From assembly GCA_029287755.1 (NCBI GenBank), contig JARFQM010000056.1:1-19540 (forward strand): a DNA stretch of 19,540 nt, given 5' to 3'. The notes beneath the pieces were generated by a model, which saw nothing but the letters and a program-made list of their open reading frames with translations, was not told the origin of the DNA and did not search any database. Within the stretch, counting starts at the first letter, position 1. Each line of letters opens with the position of its first letter. The stretch is from Desulfofustis sp. (GTDB lineage Bacteria; Desulfobacterota; Desulfobulbia; Desulfobulbales; Desulfocapsaceae). Shown here one piece after another: positions 15,283 through 19,540 of this stretch. Made by a program: the position numbers and the translations under genes.

Positions 15283-16373
15283 TGCGCGGTCTCTGAAGAA
15301 TCGCCGGACAGCATCTCGCTCAGCGGTTTGTTTTGATCATCCGTGCCCCGGATCGAGATTTCCTGACCGGGGCGCACTTTGAGCGCACCGTGGGTAATCA
15401 CCTTATCTCCGGGCTGCAAACCTTCCAGGATCTCCACTTCGCCGACCCGGCGCGTGCCAATGGCCACGGCTCGCTCCTCGGCCACCGCAGGCGACTTTGT
15501 ATCGTCAACCAGCAGGACGACATTGCGCTCGCCTCTGGGAATCAGGGCCTCTTCCGGAACAATCAGGGCCGCACGTTCATTCTTAAAGAGCTCGACCGAC
15601 ATCAGCAGGCCCGGTTTGAGCAGCCCATCGCTGTTATCGATCAAGGCCCGCACCACTATTGCCCGGGTTACCGGATCCACCCGGCTGTCGATGCTGCTCA
15701 CCGATCCCTTGAAGCGTTTGTCCGGAAAGGCCGGGGATACGGCCCCCACCGGCGTCCCCTTTTTGAGAGTCGCCAGATAGATGGAAGGCACACTGAAATC
15801 AAGCTTCATGACGCGTACATCATCCAGGGTCGTGATCATATCTCCGGGTTCGACGAGCGCCCCAAGGCTGATATTGCGCAACCCCACTACGCCGCCGAAC
15901 GGCGCCTTTATAAGCCGATCCTGGAGGCGTGATTCGATGGCGCGCAAGCGCGCCTCGGCGGTTTCAAGTTCTCGTTCCCGCTCATCGAGTTGAGCTTGGG
16001 ACACCGCGCCGCGGGCGACAAGGGTGAGCACCCGCTCGTAGCGCTTGAGCGCTTCTTCCCGGCGGGACACCTCTTCCTCGAGCAGAGCGTGTTCTTCGCT
16101 GCTGGTCATTTCCGCGAGTATATCTCCGGCTTCCACGATCTGACCATCGGTAAAATGAATTGCCGTGACGGTATCGGTGACCGAAGCGGTGATTTCAACC
16201 GTTTCATTGGCACGCAAGGTACCGAGAGCTTCCACCCGATCATAGAGTTGGGCAATTTTCGCTTCCGCAACAATTACCGGTGTCGGCTGCCGGGCCAGGC
16301 AATCACCTGTCAACGACAACAGCAGGACAACGGTCATCGCCAGCGCTGTCAATGGTCTACAAAAGGTATTCAT
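15279..16373 (-). CDS. RND periplasmic adaptor (membrane fusion protein)
   Basis: 364 residues from the ATG at 16373. The protein starts MNTFCRPLTALAMTVVLLLSLTGDCLARQ, a signal peptide with cleavage near CLA; the cysteine lacks a good lipobox, so lipidation is doubtful. It then shows a first barrel-sandwich strand set (NETVEITASVTDTVTAIHFT, DGQIVEAGDILAEM), an alpha-helical coiled-coil hairpin (about residues 95-160), the second lipoyl-like half (IKAPFGGVVGLRNISLGALV), a beta-barrel, and a membrane-proximal domain ending GLQPGDKVITHGALKVRPGQEI. The AAGAGAG before 16373 supports this start; a 45-residue in-frame extension to 16508 would bury the signal peptide and is rejected. It is coupled to the pump gene by a four-base overlap and links the pump to an outer-membrane channel encoded elsewhere. 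Confidence 0.92.
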   Translation of the reverse strand: MNTFCRPLTALAMTVVLLLSLTGDCLARQPTPVIVAEAKIAQLYDRVEALGTLRANETVEITASVTDTVTAIHFTDGQIVEAGDILAEMTSSEEHALLEEEVSRREEALKRYERVLTLVARGAVSQAQLDERERELETAEARLRAIESRLQDRLIKAPFGGVVGLRNISLGALVEPGDMITTLDDVRVMKLDFSVPSIYLATLKKGTPVGAVSPAFPDKRFKGSVSSIDSRVDPVTRAIVVRALIDNSDGLLKPGLLMSVELFKNERAALIVPEEALIPRGERNVVLLVDDTKSPAVAEERAVAIGTRRVGEVEILEGLQPGDKVITHGALKVRPGQEISIRGTDDQNKPLSEMLSGDSSETAQ

Positions 16374-16632
16374 CGCTGACTCTCTTAGTTCTCCATAGTT
16401 GTTTCGAACAATCACCCGCTGCAAGACAGGCGCAACCATCTCTGCCAGGATGCGGACCAGCCGCGGTTCGGCAGGTCGTTCTACTCTTTTCGACGCGGTG
16501 TCATGCAAAGAAACCTCGCCAATATCAGCTCAACGATATATACGAACAGGGGAAAAATCCATCAGCGGAGGAACAGGGAACGCCTCCCCCGGCACCAGCA
16601 CGCCTGTGAACACCAGGGCAGTCATCGAGGCA

Positions 16633-16650
16633 GGGCCGCATTATCGGCCC
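16633..16650. repeat. GGGCCG/CGGCCC hairpin
   Basis: Perfect six-base stem with a six-base loop, downstream of the cNMP-domain gene and upstream of the RND operon. Its role is not clear; it may be a terminator on either strand, with ATTTT nine bases after it on the plus strand. Confidence 0.3.
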
Positions 16651-16677
16651 GGTATCATTTTAGATAAAGAGGGCGGT

Positions 16678-16712
16678 ACAGGGCGGGGACCGGTCTGTGA
16701 TCCCAGCCCTGT
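16678..16712 (-). terminator. Hairpin after the cNMP-domain gene
   Basis: ACAGGGC pairs with GCCCTGT, and inside it GGGA pairs with TCCC after one mismatch, leaving an 11-base loop. It begins 16 bases downstream of the stop codon of the cNMP-domain gene. The U-tract is weak (CTCTTTAT some bases later), so termination may be inefficient. Confidence 0.5.
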
Positions 16713-16727
16713 CTTCAAGGTAGTGCG

Positions 16728-17216
16728 TCAGGCAGGTTCCAGTGACGTGGCTTGTTCATCGGGTGCAAACGTGTAGTGCAGATCATCGGTCACGCCTTCC
16801 ATTTCCATGCCGTAGCTGTAAATAAGTCTCTTACCAAGCATGCGCGCCAGTCTTCGGTAAAATCTCATGCCGTTTTCCGGGTCGGCATCGGTCACACTCT
16901 GAACAAAGTCTTTGGCGAAAATCATCACCATCGATTCCTTCGCGCACTCGGCCGAGGCCGAGTACTTGGGCATACCCACCAGCCCTGACCAGCCAAAGGC
17001 CTCACCGCCATGTTCGACCACATAGGTGGTCTTATTTTCCTTGCCGACGCTCAGCCGGATGGACCCCCGCATCAGGATATAGAAGTATTCGGCCGGATCA
17101 CCTGCGCTGAAAAGCTTATACCCCTCGGGGTAGGTTTTCTTCATGGCGGAGTCGATAAATTCCTTGATGAAATGATTATCCAAGCCCCACAACAATTCCG
17201 ATTGTTTGATATACAT
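16728..17216 (-). CDS. Cyclic-nucleotide-binding-domain protein without DNA-binding domain
   Basis: 162 residues from ATG 17216, which follows GGGGAGGAG; the in-frame start at 17243 lacks such a site. One cNMP-binding beta-roll (about residues 15-110) is visible: YPEGYKLFSAGDPAEYFYILMRGSIRLSVG, then GEAFGWSGLVGMPKYSASAECAKESMVMIFAKD. In cAMP-binding proteins the cassette has an Arg contacting the phosphate (PRTA in E. coli Crp); here PKYSASA lacks it, so cAMP binding is doubtful. A C-terminal helix (FYRRLARMLGKRLIYSY) follows, but no helix-turn-helix, so it is not a Crp-type DNA-binding regulator. It may bind another ligand or a partner protein. It lies downstream of a GEMM-type riboswitch. 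Confidence 0.85.
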   Translation of the reverse strand: MYIKQSELLWGLDNHFIKEFIDSAMKKTYPEGYKLFSAGDPAEYFYILMRGSIRLSVGKENKTTYVVEHGGEAFGWSGLVGMPKYSASAECAKESMVMIFAKDFVQSVTDADPENGMRFYRRLARMLGKRLIYSYGMEMEGVTDDLHYTFAPDEQATSLEPA

Positions 17217-17355
17217 AAGCTCTCCTCCCCTGGTTCTGTCCACCGTAAGGGATCGATATTCCGCTGCGCCCCGTGTCTATCTCTTATAATCGTTCTCTAA
17301 TATGATCCCCCGATGGGATTGACGGCTCCTGTAGGTATTTCCTGAAATTACCAAA

Positions 17356-17382
17356 CCGGGTTACCTTTTCCAGGCAACCCGG
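17356..17382 (-). promoter_or_regulatory. Riboswitch expression platform hairpin
   Basis: On the minus strand CCGGGTTGCC (17382 to 17373), a seven-base loop, then GGTAACCCGG (17365 to 17356) form a ten-base stem with one G-U pair. The 5' arm is also the 3' strand of the GEMM aptamer, so this hairpin and the ligand-bound fold exclude each other. Only UUU follows (then GG), so it is either a weak intrinsic terminator or another kind of gate. Confidence 0.7.
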
Positions 17383-17440
17383 CTGTCTCCTCAGATCCGT
17401 GGCTTTCCGTCCCTGTCTCTCAACAAGTTTGGCTTTGTCT
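17373..17440 (-). ncRNA. c-di-GMP-I (GEMM) riboswitch aptamer
   Basis: Read on the minus strand. The core GGGACGGAAAGCCACGG at 17413 down to about 17397, followed by ATCT, a short loop, AGACAGCCGGGTTGCC, matches the GEMM-I consensus as I know it (GGACGCAAAGCCACGGG..., ..GACAGCCGGGTTGCC). Helix P2 is CTTGTT/GACAGG closed by a GAGA (GNRA) tetraloop at 17418-17421, which would dock into the conserved P3 receptor. The intercalating adenine (A47 in Vc2) is present. The left P1 strand reads AAAGCCAAAC rather than AAGGCAAACC, a one-base departure. By ungapped alignment the specificity base G20 is still G, favouring c-di-GMP over cGAMP. Promoter and gating hairpin flank it correctly. Confidence 0.83.
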
Positions 17441-17463
17441 TATTTCACCTTGTTCCTGGTTAA

Positions 17464-17493
17464 ATTGTAGTATGAGAGGCGAAACCAAGTCAA
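17464..17493 (-). promoter_or_regulatory. Sigma-70-type promoter of the riboswitch transcript
   Basis: Minus strand -35 TTGACT (17493 to 17488), 18-base spacer, -10 TACAAT (17469 to 17464): five of six matches in each box. Transcription would begin near 17457, placing the aptamer at the very 5' end of a leader of about 240 bases before the cNMP-domain ATG. Confidence 0.65.
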
Positions 17494-17749
17494 TGGAACC
17501 ATGTGGCAGCGGTCCCGTTTAACAAAATCTTCGAGCAAAATGATTCCTCTGGTTGTTCCGGCGGCGAGCTCCTTTTGGGTATTTTCTTGTTTCAGAAATC
17601 AGCCTTTTAGAAAAGCGGCGGGTTATTCTTGTTAATTTTCAAATCAGTTTTACTGTTAGACACACTATTTTCTACGTGCCTCAGTGACAGTTCTGGCAGC
17701 TGGCGACAAATCAACATTCTAGACAAACTCTCAATAAGAGATCGAGACA
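17471..17749 (+). other. Upstream region of the methyltransferase gene
   Basis: About 280 AT-rich bases between the riboswitch promoter and the divergent methyltransferase. No ORF or known motif is apparent; the promoter of the methyltransferase should lie here, but none is convincing. Confidence 0.4.
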
Positions 17750-18808
17750 ATGAAAAGAACATTACTGGAAAGATTGGAATCTGAATGTGTAATTTGTGCA
17801 GAAGGATATCTATTCGAGATGGAGAGAAGGGGCTACTTGACTGCGGGTGAATTCGTCCCGGAAGTGGCTCTTGACCACCCTGAGTGCCTCGAACGGCTGC
17901 ACAAAGATTTCCAGCATGCCGGTTCGGACATTATGCAGGCCTTCACCTATAACGGTCATAAAGAAAAGATGAAGATTATCGGTCGTGAGGATAGCCTCGA
18001 GGAATTGAATCGAGCTGCCTTGCGAATTGCCCGCCGTGTTGCAGAGGATGTGCCGGAGAATACCGAAAAAAATTTGGTGGCCGGAAACATCTCCAACTCG
18101 AACATCTGGAATCCCGCAGATCCTGCCTCTCAGAAAGAGGTGAGAAGTATGTTTGAAGAAATGGTCGGCTGGGGTGTTGAGGAAGGTGTGGATTTCTTTA
18201 TCGGTGAAACATTTTATTATGCCGAGGAAGCATTTTGCGCTCTGGAGACAATAAAATCTGCAGGCCTTACCGCAGTCCTCACAATTGCCCCAATGGGCGA
18301 GAATATATTGAGAGACAACTGGTCTGTTGTCGACTCATGTAAGGAGCTTGAACAGCGAGGGGCAGACGTTGTCGGCCTTAATTGCTTTCGGGGTCCATCC
18401 ACCATGTTGCCGTATCTCAAAGAGATAAGAGAAAATGTACGTTGTCATGTCGCGGGTCTGCCGGTTCCCTACCGAACCAATTCCGCACAACCCACCTTCT
18501 TTAACCTCGATGACAGCAAGCAGTGCACCTGCCCCTCGCCTCATGGCCGGACTTTTCCCACCGCCCTTGATCCCCTGTATTGCAACCGTTATGAGATCCG
18601 TAAGTTTGCCGAAGAGGCGTATCGCATTGGTGTCAAGTATTTAGGCGTCTGTTGCGGTGCCGCCCCGATTCATATTCGAGAAGTGGCTGAAGCTGTGGGG
18701 AAGACGCCTATGGCAAGCAGATACAGGGAAAACATGGAAAAACATTTCATGTATGGAACCGATGAACGGCTGCCACAACATATCACAGAGTATGGTGATC
18801 GAGCCTAA
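17750..18808 (+). CDS. Betaine-homocysteine S-methyltransferase-like protein
   Basis: 352 residues of the zinc homocysteine S-methyltransferase family. It would transfer a methyl group to homocysteine, giving methionine. The zinc-thiolate ligands are complete: C212 (VVGLNC) and C301-C302 (LGVCCGAAPIHIR). The N-terminal half, MERRGYLTAGEFVPEVALDHPECLERLHKDF..AGSDIMQAFTY, and the C-terminal YEIRKFAEEAYRIGVKYLG follow animal BHMT closely, more so than the MetH or MmuM types, so glycine betaine or a dimethylsulfonio compound is the likeliest methyl donor. An extra cysteine pair is in SKQCTCPSPHG around 258. ATG 17750 is preceded by a modest AAGAGA. It is monocistronic as far as seen, with a small hairpin just after the stop. 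Confidence 0.85.
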   Translation: MKRTLLERLESECVICAEGYLFEMERRGYLTAGEFVPEVALDHPECLERLHKDFQHAGSDIMQAFTYNGHKEKMKIIGREDSLEELNRAALRIARRVAEDVPENTEKNLVAGNISNSNIWNPADPASQKEVRSMFEEMVGWGVEEGVDFFIGETFYYAEEAFCALETIKSAGLTAVLTIAPMGENILRDNWSVVDSCKELEQRGADVVGLNCFRGPSTMLPYLKEIRENVRCHVAGLPVPYRTNSAQPTFFNLDDSKQCTCPSPHGRTFPTALDPLYCNRYEIRKFAEEAYRIGVKYLGVCCGAAPIHIREVAEAVGKTPMASRYRENMEKHFMYGTDERLPQHITEYGDRA

Positions 18809-18810
18809 GG

Positions 18811-18827
18811 TCAAGTGCGGCACTTGA
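18811..18827 (+). terminator. Hairpin just after the methyltransferase stop
   Basis: TCAAGTG-CGG-CACTTGA, a perfect seven-base stem two bases after the stop codon. The T-tract is poor (TCTGATTTC), so this is a weak terminator call. Confidence 0.4.
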
Positions 18828-19015
18828 TCTGATTTCAGGAAATTCAAAGAGAACGTTTCAGCGGCTGCCCTTCTTCATGGGCAACGCGGGCATCCTTTGA
18901 TACTCGGAGAATACGGGACGTTCACACTCAGAGTTGACAGGAAGGCACTCTAATCTGCTGTCCCGTGATCACGTATTTTGATTCACCCGGTGGATATTTT
19001 CATCCGAACCCGGCA

Positions 19016-19067
19016 ATCGGGTTGGTCATCCGGACTCGTCTGCTGAAAGCCCACAGCCCAACCCGAT
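19016..19067. repeat. Long-range inverted repeat
   Basis: ATCGGGTTGG (19016-19025) and CCAACCCGAT (19058-19067) are perfect ten-base arms separated by 32 bases. Between them, on the minus strand, lies a second small stem GCTG/CAGC. It sits just downstream of the small membrane protein gene (minus strand), so it could be its 3' structured end or an independent RNA. Confidence 0.55.
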
Positions 19068-19093
19068 ACAGGCCAGCTGGAGTGTAAATTAAT

Positions 19094-19273
19094 TTAGGCT
19101 GTGGCCGCTGACTTTATAGACTGCTGCTCTTTTGACTGACCAGCAACAGGCCTGAATAGGGCAATAATTGGCGAGAGTACCACCCATATGCAGGTCATGG
19201 TCAGCGGTATGATTATAAAAAGAACCACAGGAAGAAACCACAGCGCCACGATAATTTCATCAAATCCGAGCAT
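19094..19273 (-). CDS. Small hydrophobic membrane protein, 59 residues
   Basis: The frame begins MLGFDEIIVALWFLPVVLFI, continues through IIPLTMTCIWVVLSPIIALF, and ends with a polar tail RPVAGQSKEQQSIKSAATA. ATG 19273 follows GAGGGG with a six-base gap, a strong Shine-Dalgarno. Two closely spaced hydrophobic segments, or one long kinked one, occupy residues 6-40, with a basic residue and charged tail after them, so the tail is probably cytoplasmic. The hydrophobic pattern and the ribosome site argue for a real gene although it is short. I do not recognise a family. It is convergent with the methyltransferase and stands alone on its strand. Confidence 0.68.
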   Translation of the reverse strand: MLGFDEIIVALWFLPVVLFIIIPLTMTCIWVVLSPIIALFRPVAGQSKEQQSIKSAATA

Positions 19274-19311
19274 CTTAAACCCCTCGTATCGTCTTGATTA
19301 ACTATAAATTG

Positions 19312-19341
19312 GGAGAGGGTTGAAGGGAGTCAACCCTCTCC
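19312..19341. repeat. Perfect 12-bp-stem hairpin upstream of the small protein
   Basis: GGAGAGGGTTGA, six-base loop AGGGAG, TCAACCCTCTCC. It lies 39 bases upstream of the small protein ATG. There is no T-run directly after it on either strand, so it may be an mRNA leader structure rather than a terminator. Confidence 0.5.
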
Positions 19342-19402
19342 ACGAACTATAAAAAAGGTTGATATGGCAGTATCAGAATTTTTCTCTAGTTGAACAAAAC
19401 AA

Positions 19403-19437
19403 GTTCGGCGGCGACCAATGATTTTCACCCGCCGAAC
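19403..19437 (-). terminator. Intrinsic terminator for a minus-strand gene beyond the right edge
   Basis: GTTCGGCGG and CCGCCGAAC are perfect nine-base arms with a 17-base loop; on the minus strand TTGTTTTGTT follows directly. This suggests that a gene outside the window ends here. The remaining 100 bases to the edge hold no identifiable coding sequence. Confidence 0.5.
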
Positions 19438-19540
19438 ATTACATATGGGATTTTGATCAACGACACATCACCGACAAAAATTAACGTTAAAGAGGGATTG
19501 AGAGCCGCAAAGAAAGGAGAGAGATAGGCTGTGCGATAGA

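Larger units (their letters stand above)
16374..16727. other. Intergenic region upstream of the RND operon
   Basis: About 350 bases between the RND adaptor and the cNMP-domain gene. It contains the hairpins at 16633-16650 and 16678-16712 and must hold the RND promoter. No regulator gene (TetR or similar) is found. Open frames here on both strands have no recognisable domains and look like G+C-rich shadows. Confidence 0.5.

Noticed and set aside
16374..16508. 45-residue N-terminal extension of the RND adaptor
   Set aside because: It would bury the signal peptide, and the ATG at 16373 has its own ribosome site.
16399..16776. 125-codon open frame on the plus strand
   Set aside because: It has no ribosome site, no known motif, and overlaps the 3' end of the cNMP-domain gene and the hairpins there.
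16728..17216. Full Crp/Fnr transcription regulator
   Set aside because: The protein ends after the cNMP fold and one helix; no helix-turn-helix is present and no frameshifted HTH was seen downstream.
19016..19067. Hammerhead ribozyme or cobalamin riboswitch on the minus strand
   Set aside because: CAGACGAGTCC resembles a hammerhead core and GAGTCCGGATGACC a B12 box, but the CUGANGA/GAAA core is incomplete and the upstream cobalamin aptamer body is absent.

Overview
The window looks like a chromosomal segment from an anaerobic Gram-negative bacterium, most plausibly a Desulfobacterota (deltaproteobacterial) relative. The clues are a transhydroxylase-type molybdoenzyme, a tripartite tricarboxylate transporter (TTT), a GEMM-type riboswitch and an RND pump. 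No rRNA, tRNA, CRISPR array, transposase or phage gene is visible, and the lineage call is an inference.

Left end (1-2600): the C-terminal part of a molybdopterin oxidoreductase runs in from outside the window. It is followed by a stump of its 4Fe-4S partner subunit. On the other strand lie an intact 2-dehydro-3-deoxygalactonokinase (dgoK) and, just upstream of it, what appears to be a decayed KDPG/KDPGal-aldolase gene. Two broken genes thus flank one intact one, which suggests a region under rearrangement.

Catabolic block (2700-9380): on the + strand, behind a Crp-like dyad and a terminator-like inverted repeat, are a zinc alcohol/polyol dehydrogenase, a sugar-phosphate isomerase/epimerase-type TIM barrel, a complete TctC-TctB-TctA transporter and a metallo-beta-lactamase-fold hydrolase (lactonase-like). 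A small cupin protein is convergent. With dgoK this reads as an uptake and catabolism module for a sugar acid or its lactone; the substrate cannot be read from sequence.

Middle (9380-12153): a cytidylate-kinase-like protein and a convergent, overlapping NhaA Na+/H+ antiporter. The nhaA leader holds two adjacent hairpins sharing an AACGCTG core, a possible cation-responsive RNA. Upstream lies a 141-bp near-palindromic MITE-like element, and a 32-bp fragment of its end occurs again at 9653-9684.

Right part (12154-19540): a visibly more G+C-rich two-gene RND efflux operon without an outer-membrane channel gene. Next is an HTH-less cyclic-nucleotide-binding-domain protein whose leader carries a c-di-GMP-I (GEMM) riboswitch with its own promoter and a mutually exclusive downstream hairpin; this is the most notable find. 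A betaine-homocysteine methyltransferase-like gene follows, then a previously untracked 59-residue small membrane protein and several strong hairpins at the right edge.
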